64,000 nucleotides of DNA, from assembly GCF_009728935.1 (NCBI RefSeq), contig NZ_CP034235.1, forward strand, positions 8,023,501 to 8,087,500, written 5' to 3'. Shown here piece after piece: positions 7,698 to 16,923 of the stretch (the first letter of the stretch is position 1; each line of letters begins with the position of its first letter). Below the pieces are notes generated by a model, which did no database searches, had not been told where the DNA came from, and worked only from the letters and a program-made list of their open reading frames with translations. The DNA is from Paenibacillus psychroresistens (lineage in GTDB: Bacteria > Bacillota > Bacilli > Paenibacillales > NBRC-103111). The position numbers and the translations under genes were made by a program.

Positions 7698-8894
7698 CTA
7701 GTTTTCCGGCATCTCGCCTAATGTTACGGTAAGCTCACTCTTTTTCTGTCCTCTATAATAAGTGACGGATAAGGTATCGCCGATTTTTTTATGATCAAAT
7801 AGGTATTTGCGCAGCTCGAAGGAACTTTCAATTGCTTTTCCATCTAGCTCGACGATTACATCTTTCTCCTTCAAGCCCGCTTCTTTAGCCGGTCCAGAGG
7901 ATTGCATAACGATAACGCCTTTTGTAATTTCTTTTGGCAGCTCAAGCACTTCTAAGCCTTCGGTAAACATCTGTAAATCACTTGGCCCAATTCCCATATA
8001 TGGACGCTTTATTTTATGATCAAGGATAAGTGCTTCAAGAATGGGTTTAGCTTCATTAATCGGAATCGCAAAGCCCAAGCCTTCTACGCCTGACTCGACT
8101 ATTTTCATACTATTAATGCCAATTACTTTGCCTTCTATACTTACCAAAGGTCCACCGCTGTTGCCTTGATTGATCGGCGCATCCGTTTGTATTACGTTCA
8201 TTTCCCAAGCCACTCCGCTGTCTTTACCAATGGTTGTAGGCACTATGCGCATTGGAGCGCTAATGATTCCTTTAGTTAAGGTTTGGGCAAAATCCATCCC
8301 CAACGGGTTGCCGATAGCAATTGCCGTTTGCCCAGCTTTCAGCGTATCGGAATCACCGAATTCTGCAAACTCCGTAACACCTTTGCTATCGATTTCCAAC
8401 ACGGCTAAATCTGTAAAAGGATCCCGCCCCACGAGCACTGCTTTTCGACGGTCTTTGTTGGCTAGGACGACTTCATAGGAGGTTCCGCCTTCAACCACAT
8501 GGTTGTTCGTCACAATCTGTGCCTTATTATTACCAATTCGAAAAATAACACCCGAGCCCAATCCATACCCCTGCCCTTCAGGAGAAACGGGATCTTCCTC
8601 GGATTTAATTAAGCTGATGACACTCACGACTGCTGGCCCCACCTTGTTATAGGCTTCAACCACTCGATTATCTTCCTGATCGCTAGTTTGCCCTAATGAG
8701 GTAGAAGCAATCACGCTTTGCACAGCTTGACCCGTAGAACCAGCAATACCGCTAATCCAGAGGACTAGTAAGACAAGTAATGCTCCACTAGCTGCAGATA
8801 GAAGTGCAATCCCTACCCGGCTCTGAGACCGCCGACCAAATGAGTTTCGCTTCGACGCCTTCGTCGAGTAAAAATCGTCTTTAAAAAAACTCAA
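7698..8894 (-). CDS. htrC: HtrA/DegP-like membrane serine protease (HtrC/YyxA type)
   Basis: This is a membrane-anchored extracytoplasmic quality-control protease. With the TTG at 8894 (AGAGGAAG, 8-base spacing) it has 398 residues; a GTG three codons upstream overlaps the Shine-Dalgarno. One transmembrane helix lies at about 27-50. The trypsin-like triad is His132 (TNNHVVEG), Asp162 (DPFTDLAVL) and Ser246 (GNSGGPL), followed by one PDZ domain at about 300-395. As in Bacillus subtilis it lies next to the wal operon, but here a small opposite-strand gene separates it from walJ. The substrates are not evident. Confidence 0.92.
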   Translation of the reverse strand: MSFFKDDFYSTKASKRNSFGRRSQSRVGIALLSAASGALLVLLVLWISGIAGSTGQAVQSVIASTSLGQTSDQEDNRVVEAYNKVGPAVVSVISLIKSEEDPVSPEGQGYGLGSGVIFRIGNNKAQIVTNNHVVEGGTSYEVVLANKDRRKAVLVGRDPFTDLAVLEIDSKGVTEFAEFGDSDTLKAGQTAIAIGNPLGMDFAQTLTKGIISAPMRIVPTTIGKDSGVAWEMNVIQTDAPINQGNSGGPLVSIEGKVIGINSMKIVESGVEGLGFAIPINEAKPILEALILDHKIKRPYMGIGPSDLQMFTEGLEVLELPKEITKGVIVMQSSGPAKEAGLKEKDVIVELDGKAIESSFELRKYLFDHKKIGDTLSVTYYRGQKKSELTVTLGEMPEN

Positions 8895-9069
8895 GCTGAT
8901 CACTTCCTCTGCCTTATTCCCCTACTTCTATACTGTTTAACGGGCAATTGGTTAATGTCCATTAACAGTCTATATCTCTTTATAAATATTTGGAATGTTT
9001 TCTCTTAAATCGGTCTAAACTAGAAGAGTTGTTTCATTTATATTTTACACTTACTGAAGGAGGTCAACC

Positions 9070-9276
9070 ATGAATAAGATTTCCCATCTCGAACAAGTCG
9101 ATTATATTGGCAAGCTCGCCGATTTGAAGGAACAGCATTACCAGAATACCCTTATTCTTAGCGCTATGCTTGAGCTTCTACTCGAGAAAGGCCTGCTCAC
9201 TCATCAGGATATCGAGCAAAAAGCCGCACAGCTGGACGAAGCCCTTACTCTTCACTCAACCTATCCCACGGAGTAG
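9070..9276 (+). CDS. Small hypothetical protein, 68 residues
   Basis: The gene has an excellent ribosome binding site (GAAGGAGGTCAACC then ATG). It encodes a soluble, mostly helical, charged protein with no membrane segment. I do not recognise a family with confidence; the pattern HYQNTLILSAMLELLLEKGLLT resembles the short N-terminal helical segments seen in nitrile-hydratase-type accessory proteins, but that is weak. It is the only plus-strand gene in the rlmH-wal block. Its last 32 bases overlap the end of walJ tail to tail, and it is divergent from htrC, so it has its own promoter in the gap at 8895-9069. Confidence 0.7.
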   Translation: MNKISHLEQVDYIGKLADLKEQHYQNTLILSAMLELLLEKGLLTHQDIEQKAAQLDEALTLHSTYPTE

Positions 9277-10051
9277 CGCGATCATAGTATGTATCCTTAA
9301 GGGTAATGCCTTCATCCTTAGTAGATATTCCATTATCCTGCAATATATTCCCTACCGTCATTCTCGCCAGATCCATCATGTTATGGTCGCGACTGAGATG
9401 AGCCAGATACACTCGCTTGGTCCGACTTCCCAGTACTTCAATTAACCCTTCTCCAGCGGCATTGTTCGACAAATGACCCTTATCTCCTAGTATACGCTGT
9501 TTAATGCTCCATGGGTATTTTCCCATGCGCAGCAGTTCAATATCATGATTCGATTCTAGTATTAATACATCGGAATCTTTAATCTGCTCTTTCACTTTGC
9601 CGCTCATATAACCTAAATCCGTAGCCACGCTCAGCTTCTCTTCCCCATCATAGAAACAATAGCCCACAGGCTCAGCAGCATCATGCGAAATCCCGTAGGA
9701 TTGAATTTGCAGAGAACCTATCTCTAGCATTGAACCCGTTTCCATGACATGCTGCTTCTCTGCGGCTATTGTGCCAATTTGCTTATTGAGTGCTTCCCAT
9801 GTTTTTTCATTGGCATAGATCGGCAGATCATATTTGCGTGCAATAGCCCCTAAGCCTTTGATATGGTCGGAATGTTCATGCGTCACGAGAATGGCGTCGA
9901 AATTCTTCGCAGATTCTTCGCGTTCCAGCAGCAGCTGATCTATTCTTTTGGCGCTTAATCCTGCATCAATTAATATAGTTGCATCGTCATTGGCTACAAC
10001 CGTAGCATTTCCTGTCGATCCGCTTGATAATATGCTAAACCGTAGTCCCAT
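9245..10051 (-). CDS. walJ: Metallo-beta-lactamase-fold hydrolase WalJ (YycJ)
   Basis: A 268-residue MBL-fold protein with the metal motif THEHSDH (His58, His60, Asp62, His63) and the family start GLRFSILSSGSTGNA. YycJ/WalJ proteins are putative 5'-3' DNA exonucleases linked to repair and to coordinating cell division with replication; this activity is from the family, not shown here. It follows walI by 28 bases in the wal operon. The start has GAGGAGCCGAAAAC upstream. Confidence 0.92.
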   Translation of the reverse strand: MGLRFSILSSGSTGNATVVANDDATILIDAGLSAKRIDQLLLEREESAKNFDAILVTHEHSDHIKGLGAIARKYDLPIYANEKTWEALNKQIGTIAAEKQHVMETGSMLEIGSLQIQSYGISHDAAEPVGYCFYDGEEKLSVATDLGYMSGKVKEQIKDSDVLILESNHDIELLRMGKYPWSIKQRILGDKGHLSNNAAGEGLIEVLGSRTKRVYLAHLSRDHNMMDLARMTVGNILQDNGISTKDEGITLKDTYYDRATPWDRLSEE

Positions 10052-10078
10052 GTTTTCGGCTCCTCGCCCTGTCTTCAG

Positions 10079-10831
10079 CTAATTCTTGGTTTGCTCTTGA
10101 TTTCCCTCGACTGCTCCGCTAAAAGCTTGCACATAATAAGGTGCACCCTTTTCCAGAACAATTCTCCAGAATGGCAGCATCGGCTGCGTATCCGAGTTAA
10201 AACGTTGTCCATGATAACCCAGTTGAATGTCGGTAATCACCGAGCCAACTGGCAAATAATTCTCAGCTAAGCTGCGAACCGCCGTGTAAGCAGAGATGAC
10301 CTTTGTTTCCTTCTGCTCTTTTTGCTCTACACCTAATTGTACTTCAACAAAGGCTTGTTTGTAACCTGTGACTTGGGAGTTTTTTGTGAATAGCTGCAAG
10401 GTTACATCGAACAAAGGCACATTCTCACTCATTTGATTAAATAGGATCTCTCCCGGCTTTTTTATTCCCTCATCAAGCTGATACTGAGTTGCATTAGGAA
10501 TGTCCGCTTTGAATGCTAAATCCCGCAAACTATTCTTAGCTGTAAAGCTTGTATAAGGAATTGGTGCTGCCAATACAGTCATTTTCGTTTCTTCATTATT
10601 ACCAGCAAATTTAACCGAGATTTGCCTCAACTTAGGAACAGCACTCGGGATTTTATTAATTACTTTAATGTTTTTACTAGCCAGCACTTGCTTGGTTTCC
10701 TCTTTAAAAGCCTTCATATCGGAATTGAGCAGAGTAGGATCCCAGCGAGTGACCCACATCTGATAGCCTAGCAAAAGATTAAGAAACAGAAAGGACAATA
10801 TCAAAACCATTTTCGCTCGGCCCCAGTCCAT
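10079..10831 (-). CDS. walI: WalI (YycI), membrane regulator of the WalK kinase
   Basis: A 250-residue single-pass protein: the membrane segment VLILSFLFLNLLLGYQMW starts at residue 9 and the rest is extracytoplasmic. The MDWGRAK start is the family hallmark. In Bacillus WalI and WalH form a membrane complex with WalK and restrain it. It is preceded by AAAGGAGGTGACCC. A 98-base gap to walH contains a weak inverted repeat (AAAAAGTA / TACTTTTT) that could be a regulatory hairpin. Confidence 0.9.
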   Translation of the reverse strand: MDWGRAKMVLILSFLFLNLLLGYQMWVTRWDPTLLNSDMKAFKEETKQVLASKNIKVINKIPSAVPKLRQISVKFAGNNEETKMTVLAAPIPYTSFTAKNSLRDLAFKADIPNATQYQLDEGIKKPGEILFNQMSENVPLFDVTLQLFTKNSQVTGYKQAFVEVQLGVEQKEQKETKVISAYTAVRSLAENYLPVGSVITDIQLGYHGQRFNSDTQPMLPFWRIVLEKGAPYYVQAFSGAVEGNQEQTKN

Positions 10832-10929
10832 GGGTCACCTCCTTTATAAAAAGTAAATCTACAGTGCGTGATAGATATGCCTTCCAGACACACCCATCAC
10901 TTCCTTCCGCCTACTTTTTAAAACTCACC

Positions 10930-12222
10930 TTAGTAAATAAATTCGTTAGTGCCGTCCTTAAGCTCGACTGCCCATCTTGGCACAAGGTCGACTTTGTTGC
11001 CTTTGACCACCGTCACTTGGTAAGCTGGAAAGATAGTGACGATCTCTTGTCTTTTGCTATAGGCCTCAATCAAGTTATCCAACGTCTTGCCACCCGGCAG
11101 AAAGGCTTCTTTCTTCACTATGGTGTCGGTATCAATTTTGATCAGTGATCGTTCGTAGACCGATACGACCCCTCTTTGCAGAACGAGCTTGATATAGCCA
11201 AAATTATTCGGAGCTAATCCAATCAACGGATAGTTGTCAACGTACTGGCGATAAAGGAAGGTTTGCGGTCCTGTTTCTAATTCAGAGCTCATCTGACTGT
11301 AAATGTAAGTGCCATTCCAGCCGCCGTGCTCGTTAATAAACTTAATGGAACCCAGCAGGTTTTCTTCCGCATCATTGCTGTTGTCTACCGGGATCGAGAT
11401 CGGATCGGAATATTTCATCCAATGAGTATCGTTCTTCACCTGCAAAGCCCTTTTGCCATCTGTATATATTTGCGTTAAATCTCGCTCCACAAAATTCCGC
11501 GTCATACTGGGATCAACAAACAGGTTGCGTTTTAGCTGATCTGCTGTAAATTGACTGTAAGAGGCTTGGATTTTTGCGATCGTTATTGCTTCATCCGGTA
11601 AATAATAATCACCTGTCACGCTATGATATTTGGTTAGATATTGCCCGAAAGCCACATATTTCTTGACGTTATCCGCGGATATATCGACCTTCATTGCTTC
11701 ATAAACGACCGAATCTTTGTCTGTCAGGAAATACGTATGCACATCATCCGTATTGGCAACCAGATAAATCCAGATTCGCGTAATCATCTCGTCGATTAAA
11801 GGGGCTTCTTGCTTGATTTGCAGAATACTCTGCAGAACATGCAGCGGAATCGCCTCCTTAAACCTCAGCTCTATCCCTGGATTCTGTTTGCGAATATAGT
11901 CCCAATTGAGGTCCAACGAGGATGTTTCGGTACGACGTAATCCGTCATAGAATTTGCGTTTGAGAAAATCATCATAAACCATACTATAAAATTGTAGGCT
12001 CAGGGGTAGCAGTGTATGTGTGCTATTGCCAGAATGAAGAATAATCTGCTCAGGGAAGAGAATATCACCGAGCTCCGCTTGCGTACCGATGACTTCATTC
12101 TCCACATAATCAGTTTGCACCACATTATCGAACTTCGGTGAGCTATAAGCTAGAAAATAGCTTTGCACCAGGCTTACAAGCACTAATATGGTTAAGGTTA
12201 TAGATTTGATGCGCTCCATCAT
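10930..12222 (-). CDS. walH: WalH (YycH), membrane regulator of the WalK kinase
   Basis: A 430-residue protein with one N-terminal transmembrane helix (about 7-26) and a large outer domain matching the YycH pattern. Together with WalI it modulates WalK. The start overlaps the walK stop by four bases (ATGATGG context), so translation is coupled; two adjacent ATG codons are possible, and the second has the better spacing to GAGGAG. The C-terminal part, including LIGLAPNNFGYIKLVLQRGVVSVYERSL, resembles the WalI fold, as expected because the two proteins are related. Confidence 0.9.
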   Translation of the reverse strand: MMERIKSITLTILVLVSLVQSYFLAYSSPKFDNVVQTDYVENEVIGTQAELGDILFPEQIILHSGNSTHTLLPLSLQFYSMVYDDFLKRKFYDGLRRTETSSLDLNWDYIRKQNPGIELRFKEAIPLHVLQSILQIKQEAPLIDEMITRIWIYLVANTDDVHTYFLTDKDSVVYEAMKVDISADNVKKYVAFGQYLTKYHSVTGDYYLPDEAITIAKIQASYSQFTADQLKRNLFVDPSMTRNFVERDLTQIYTDGKRALQVKNDTHWMKYSDPISIPVDNSNDAEENLLGSIKFINEHGGWNGTYIYSQMSSELETGPQTFLYRQYVDNYPLIGLAPNNFGYIKLVLQRGVVSVYERSLIKIDTDTIVKKEAFLPGGKTLDNLIEAYSKRQEIVTIFPAYQVTVVKGNKVDLVPRWAVELKDGTNEFIY

Positions 12223-14075
12223 ATCTCCTCACTCTCCCCAGCTAAGTAAGGTATCGTGAAGGTGACGCGAGTGCCAATATTGTATTCGGATTCCAACAGG
12301 ATATCGCCACCATGCGCACGAATTATTTCCTGGGCAATGGATAGGCCGAGACCTGTTCCGCCCATGTTTCTAGATCTTGCTTTATCCACCCGATAAAATC
12401 GTTCAAAAATCCGGCTCAAATCCTTCTGCGGAATCCCAATCCCATTATCTTGAACGAAGATCTCTAGCTCATTCTGCGCATTTTTCCGCGCACCTAATTC
12501 AATCCGACCACTATCACCGGTGTACTTAATCGCATTGGAAACTAAGTTATCCAATACCTGATCTATTTTATCGCGATCAATTAGAATGGTTGGAAGCTCC
12601 TGCTCCACTACGATGAAGATTTCTGTATTCCGCTGTAGCAGCTGGAAGGCGAACCGATCGGCGACTTCTTCTAGCATATCCGACACCGTTATCCATTCCT
12701 TGGCTAGCATGGCTTCCTTAGAATCCAACCTTGATAGATGCAGTAAATCCGTGACCAGACGAATCATTCGCTCCGTCTCATTCCGCGTTACGCCCACAAA
12801 ACGTTGAGCCAGTTGAGGCTCCTCAAGAGCGCCACCCTCAAGAGCTTCTAAGTAACTCTTAATTGTCGTCAGCGGTGTGCGCAGCTCATGTGACACATTA
12901 GCTACGAATTCACGCCGAGCTTGCTCAAGCTGCTCTTGCTCCGTAACATCCTGCAGCACGACGATTGTTCCCGTGACGCCCATCTCTCGACGTTGAATCG
13001 GTGTAAAGGTAACTCGAACGGTCAAGTCTTCGCCATTGGGGAAGGATACATCAATTAGATTCGTATTGGTTTGCCCTATTTGGCGCGGCAAAGCCATCTC
13101 TGGGGATATCCTCAATATTTGTGCCAACGGCGTGCCTTCAATTTGATCATCTAGCTGCAGCATTTGCTTAGCAACCTGATTGATAACAATTACGCGACCT
13201 TCCGTATCCGTTGCGATTACACCATCACTCATATTAGAGAGAATCGAGGCTAACTTGTCCCGCTCTTCCTCATTCAAGGATAAGGCTTCCTTCAATCGTT
13301 CCGTCATCCCATTAAAGGCATGGCTTAGCTGGCCAATCTCATCCTGCCCTCTAACCTGCAGCTGATGATCAAAGCTGCCTGCGGCAATATACGTAACCTG
13401 CTTCGTAATTTCTTTAATTGGACTGGTAATGGTATGAGAGAGTATAACGCCAAGGAGCGCGGTCATAGCAAGGGCAATAATTGTCCCTGACCAGAAAATT
13501 TGTTTAATCCGTTGAATAGTTGTAAATGTATCTTCCATAGAAGCCACGATATAGACGACGCCAATTACTTTACCGCCACTGCCAATAGGCCGAGCGATAA
13601 ACTTCTTGCGTTTCCCATCTACATCGATGAGGATTCCATCATTATCACTTTCTGTGATGTTCTGCAGGGCTCGACTGACGATGGGTAGCGTATTCTTCTG
13701 TCCGACAATATTCTCTGCATTCGACTGCGAGCTAGCCAATACAATTCCGTTCGCATCAATCACTTGAATATCTGCATTAATGACTTTATTCCAGTTGCCA
13801 ATATCTGTGCTCAAATCCGCGTTTCTTTTCTTCGCTTCCACGGTCTGGTCGTCCACGATTTTACCGTCTTGGTTCGTAGGAGTTAAGTAAGAAGCCATCG
13901 ATTGTGCAAACAATTGCGCTTGCTGATCCAGGGTATTCGAGAAATTATCACGGAAGGAGCTTTCCATCGTTCTCATAAAATACAGCCCAATTAGCTGCAT
14001 CGCAAATAAAATAAGCAGAACGTACATAATAATCAGCTTAACCTGAATCGTACGCAAAAAACGGATGCCTTTCAT
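12219..14075 (-). CDS. walK: Sensor histidine kinase WalK (YycG)
   Basis: This is the sensor of the essential WalRK system that controls cell-wall hydrolases. Its 618 residues read in order: a transmembrane helix (about 12-33), an extracytoplasmic Cache-like domain, a second helix (about 195-216), HAMP (about 214-266), PAS (about 270-375), and HisKA with the phospho-acceptor His396 in NVSHELRTPL. The HATPase follows, with NLVSNAIKYT, DNGIGIP and GGTGLGLSIA. The layout and length match Bacillus WalK. It starts 24 bases after walR with GGAGGAAAGG upstream. Confidence 0.96.
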   Translation of the reverse strand: MKGIRFLRTIQVKLIIMYVLLILFAMQLIGLYFMRTMESSFRDNFSNTLDQQAQLFAQSMASYLTPTNQDGKIVDDQTVEAKKRNADLSTDIGNWNKVINADIQVIDANGIVLASSQSNAENIVGQKNTLPIVSRALQNITESDNDGILIDVDGKRKKFIARPIGSGGKVIGVVYIVASMEDTFTTIQRIKQIFWSGTIIALAMTALLGVILSHTITSPIKEITKQVTYIAAGSFDHQLQVRGQDEIGQLSHAFNGMTERLKEALSLNEEERDKLASILSNMSDGVIATDTEGRVIVINQVAKQMLQLDDQIEGTPLAQILRISPEMALPRQIGQTNTNLIDVSFPNGEDLTVRVTFTPIQRREMGVTGTIVVLQDVTEQEQLEQARREFVANVSHELRTPLTTIKSYLEALEGGALEEPQLAQRFVGVTRNETERMIRLVTDLLHLSRLDSKEAMLAKEWITVSDMLEEVADRFAFQLLQRNTEIFIVVEQELPTILIDRDKIDQVLDNLVSNAIKYTGDSGRIELGARKNAQNELEIFVQDNGIGIPQKDLSRIFERFYRVDKARSRNMGGTGLGLSIAQEIIRAHGGDILLESEYNIGTRVTFTIPYLAGESEEI

Positions 14076-14099
14076 ACAGCCTTTCCTCCAAGCTCCAAG

Positions 14100-14807
14100 C
14101 TAAACTTTGGGCGTACGCATCATGTAGCCTAGACCTCGACGTGTGGTAATATACTCCGGATGACTCGCATCGTCTTCAATCTTCTCCCTCAGCCTACGAA
14201 TCGTAACATCCACAGTACGGACATCTCCGAAATATTCATAGCCCCAGACAGCCTGCAGCAAATGCTCACGTGTCATGACCTTGCCGCTATTCTTCGCCAT
14301 ATAATAGATCAATTCAAATTCACGATGTGTTAAATCAAGTCCAACCTCATCTTTATACACAATGTACATCTCATTATCGATCAACAATTTATGAATACGT
14401 AAACCATGCTGTTCCTTGGATTCCGCTGTTGCAATCTGCGCCTGACTTTGGCGGCGTAACCGCGCTTTTACACGAGCCAACAGCTCACGTGCGCTGAATG
14501 GCTTCGTCACATAATCGTCAGCACCCATCTCAAGCCCCAGTACCTTATCAATCTCAGAATCCTTGGCTGTCAGCATGATAATTGGTGTATTAAGCTTAGC
14601 CCTAATTTCGCGGCATACATCCATTCCGTCTTTAACAGGCAGCATTAAGTCAAGCAGTATCAAATCCGGCTCCTCTTTAAAAGCAAGCTCAACCGCTGTC
14701 CCGCCATCATAAGCACAGATAACCTGATAGCCTTCCTTCTCTAGATGAAACTTTAGAATATCAGCAATCGGCTGTTCATCGTCCACTACCAGAATTTTTG
14801 CGAACAA
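14100..14807 (-). CDS. walR: Response regulator WalR (YycF)
   Basis: An OmpR-family regulator with a receiver domain (DDE pocket near the N-terminus, [24 protein letters not shown]) and a winged helix with RRLREKIE and a RRGLGYM end. The start is uncertain. A TTG at 14807 puts the phospho-acceptor at Asp53, as in Bacillus subtilis WalR, but is 12 bases from AGAGG; a GTG at 14816 is only 3 bases from it. I chose the TTG. It is the first gene of walR-K-H-I-J. Its promoter should lie in the roughly 90 bases between it and the upstream terminator. Confidence 0.95.
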   Translation of the reverse strand: MFAKILVVDDEQPIADILKFHLEKEGYQVICAYDGGTAVELAFKEEPDLILLDLMLPVKDGMDVCREIRAKLNTPIIMLTAKDSEIDKVLGLEMGADDYVTKPFSARELLARVKARLRRQSQAQIATAESKEQHGLRIHKLLIDNEMYIVYKDEVGLDLTHREFELIYYMAKNSGKVMTREHLLQAVWGYEYFGDVRTVDVTIRRLREKIEDDASHPEYITTRRGLGYMMRTPKV

Positions 14808-14903
14808 AGCAACCACGTTCCTCTCATAATCCCATTTCTCGCTTACGGTAAACGGTCAGCAAATATAATAAGTTGAAAGTTATCCGTATAGTTCTATTGT
14901 ATC

Positions 14904-14950
14904 AAAAAAAAGGCATTGCCGCGAAACAAATTGTTCCGTGCCCTGCCTTT
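14904..14950 (-). terminator. Rho-independent terminator after the M23 endopeptidase gene
   Basis: On the minus strand, AAAGGCAGGGCACGGAACA pairs with TGTTTCGCGGCAATGCCTTT and is followed by T7. It directly follows the stop codon of the LysM-G5-M23 gene and separates it from walR. Confidence 0.85.
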
Positions 14951-14958
14951 CCCAATGA

Positions 14959-16524
14959 TTACCGATTTAAATATTTAAGCGGGTTCTGTGGAGAATCATC
15001 CGATCTTACTTCAAAATGAAGATGAGTCCCTGTGGAATCGCCTGTACTGCCCATAACGCCGATTTTCTCACCTTTTTCGACAGTGGTTCCGACGGTTACG
15101 CCAATTTTGCTGAGATGACCATATAAAGTTTTGTAACCATTGAGATGATCGATAATAATATGATTGCCGTAATCACTTTTGTAGCCTGCGTAAATGACTT
15201 TTCCATTATCCGCTGCTAGGATGCTGCGATTGCCTGAGGTTAAATCTACACCCTTATGGAATACACCCCAGCGCGTCCCAAATCCACTAGAAAGGCTTGA
15301 GCCCACAACGGGCCAAGCGAATTTCCCTGTACCTTCGCCAAGAATAACCTTGGTTCCTCTAATCGCTTCAGCTGCTTGAGGTTTGACTGTAACTTCTTCA
15401 CTAAGCATTTTCTCATCTTCCATAAAGCCATTAAGCTTAGTAAGCTCAATCGTGACTTTCTTCATTCCATTGACACCAGACTTGGTTTTTTTAACAATCC
15501 CAGCCCGCATGCTGTCATCTAATTTATAATTCGTTTCGAATTGAATTTCTTGATTCTCGATAACTCTCTCTACGGTACGCACTGAAAGTGTAGGCTCTAG
15601 CAAGGTCAAGTCCAAAACCTGTCCAATTTGGAGTCGGTCATCCTCTACTAAAACAGGATTATTAGTATAAATTAACTGAGGCGATATATCGAATTTAGCA
15701 GCAATGCAAGAAACGCAATCTCCGTCCATAACCTTATATTTTTTAGGCTGAACATCACCTGTCTCGAGCTTTGCGACAATTTTATCCGGATCCATTAATG
15801 CGTTAGCGTCAATATCAACTTCATTAATATCAACCTTCTGGACAAAATCTGCTTTCTCGACTTGGACATCCACGATATCTGAAGATGCGTCCTTATTCTG
15901 TGCGGAGAGAATGCCAACTTTACCAGCAGCTTTTGCTTTGCTCGGCAGGTATTTAGCCTTAATGCGATCAAGGATTGCATCCGCCTCAGCCTTATCTCTC
16001 ACCGTACCGATTAGCTTGCCATCCACTACTAATTCAATGCCCAAAGTACGCACTGTTAACATAGTATCCAAGTTATGTAGGGTAGCAGTATCTTCACTTG
16101 CGATTTTGAAAGCCCTTTCAGGCTTTAAGGTGACCGCATCAATATTGACGACCATGTGAACATTGGGGTTTTTTTCCTTTAATTCTTTTACTTTAGAAAC
16201 CTTGAAATCATCAACAAGCTGCGGACTACTGACACTTCCCGCTTCTTTACCATCGACATAAACGTGATAAACTTCGACCATATTCGCATTCACATAATGG
16301 TTTCCGCCTACCGTAATAGCTGCGATTAAACCAAGCGATCCGACGCTCTTAATCATGAGCATGCGGTGCTTTTTAATCAATGAAGGGCCGTTTCCGACTG
16401 CCATCCATCTAAATTTGCTCTGTATATTTTCTTTCCAATTTATCTTCTTAATGTTGGTGTTCGTCTGTGTTGTCCATTGCTGTAGTTTTGTTCGAAGCTT
16501 ATGAGCTCCTTTGAAAAAATTCAT
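14959..16524 (-). CDS. LysM-G5-M23 cell-wall endopeptidase
   Basis: A 521-residue exported murein hydrolase candidate. The ATG at 16524 has TGGGGAATACC before it; an in-frame ATG four codons earlier overlaps that Shine-Dalgarno. A single transmembrane helix lies at about 55-77 after a basic cytoplasmic start. Next come a LysM-like domain (KKYKVMDGDCVSCIAAKF to QIGQVLDL), a G5 domain (SVRTVERVIENQEIQFET to VTVKPQAAEA), and a C-terminal M23 peptidase with HKGVD, YGHLS and THLHFEV zinc and active-site motifs. It sits just upstream of walR. WalR regulons usually contain such enzymes, so co-regulation is a reasonable guess. The LysM carries an unusual CVSC where TLSS-like residues are normal. Confidence 0.92.
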   Translation of the reverse strand: MNFFKGAHKLRTKLQQWTTQTNTNIKKINWKENIQSKFRWMAVGNGPSLIKKHRMLMIKSVGSLGLIAAITVGGNHYVNANMVEVYHVYVDGKEAGSVSSPQLVDDFKVSKVKELKEKNPNVHMVVNIDAVTLKPERAFKIASEDTATLHNLDTMLTVRTLGIELVVDGKLIGTVRDKAEADAILDRIKAKYLPSKAKAAGKVGILSAQNKDASSDIVDVQVEKADFVQKVDINEVDIDANALMDPDKIVAKLETGDVQPKKYKVMDGDCVSCIAAKFDISPQLIYTNNPVLVEDDRLQIGQVLDLTLLEPTLSVRTVERVIENQEIQFETNYKLDDSMRAGIVKKTKSGVNGMKKVTIELTKLNGFMEDEKMLSEEVTVKPQAAEAIRGTKVILGEGTGKFAWPVVGSSLSSGFGTRWGVFHKGVDLTSGNRSILAADNGKVIYAGYKSDYGNHIIIDHLNGYKTLYGHLSKIGVTVGTTVEKGEKIGVMGSTGDSTGTHLHFEVRSDDSPQNPLKYLNR

Positions 16525-16704
16525 GGTATTCCCCATTTCAAGCTTTTTTACGAAACATTAGATAATATCGCCAATTTACACTCCATAAAATAGAAAAAAA
16601 AGAGTCCTTTACAACTTTAACACAACACGACTCATGATTTCAACTTGTTTAGCGTAAGTATCAGATACGTTCGTAAATCAATTCAATTATATGGGGGTCA
16701 GTTC

Positions 16705-16923
16705 ATGGAAACCACTCTTACGGCTGCATTCAAAAAGAAAACAGACCTGGATCTCGCAGCAAAAGCACTTCGAAAACAAGGCGTACTAGATTTAAGGATT
16801 CATAATGTGATAGAGAATAAGGAATCATCTGGCACTACAACCTACTCTATGGATGTCTTCGTAGAGAAGTCTCGCTGGCGGCAAGCAGAAGATACCCTTA
16901 TTCGACATGGTGGACAGCTTTAA
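16705..16923 (+). CDS. Small hypothetical protein, 72 residues
   Basis: Starts at an ATG preceded by ATGGGGGTCAGTTC. The product is a soluble alpha/beta protein: METTLTAAFKKKTDLDLAAKALRK would be the first strand and helix, and the C-terminus SRWRQAEDTLIRHGGQL a second amphipathic helix, like a small ferredoxin-like or GNAT-less fold. I do not recognise the family. It is divergent from the M23 gene, and its last four bases overlap the end of the next, oppositely oriented gene. Confidence 0.65.
   Translation: METTLTAAFKKKTDLDLAAKALRKQGVLDLRIHNVIENKESSGTTTYSMDVFVEKSRWRQAEDTLIRHGGQL

Noticed and set aside
10832-10929. Possible attenuator between walH and walI
   Set aside because: The outer arms AAAAAGTA and TACTTTTT are short and the loop is long; not enough to claim a regulatory element.
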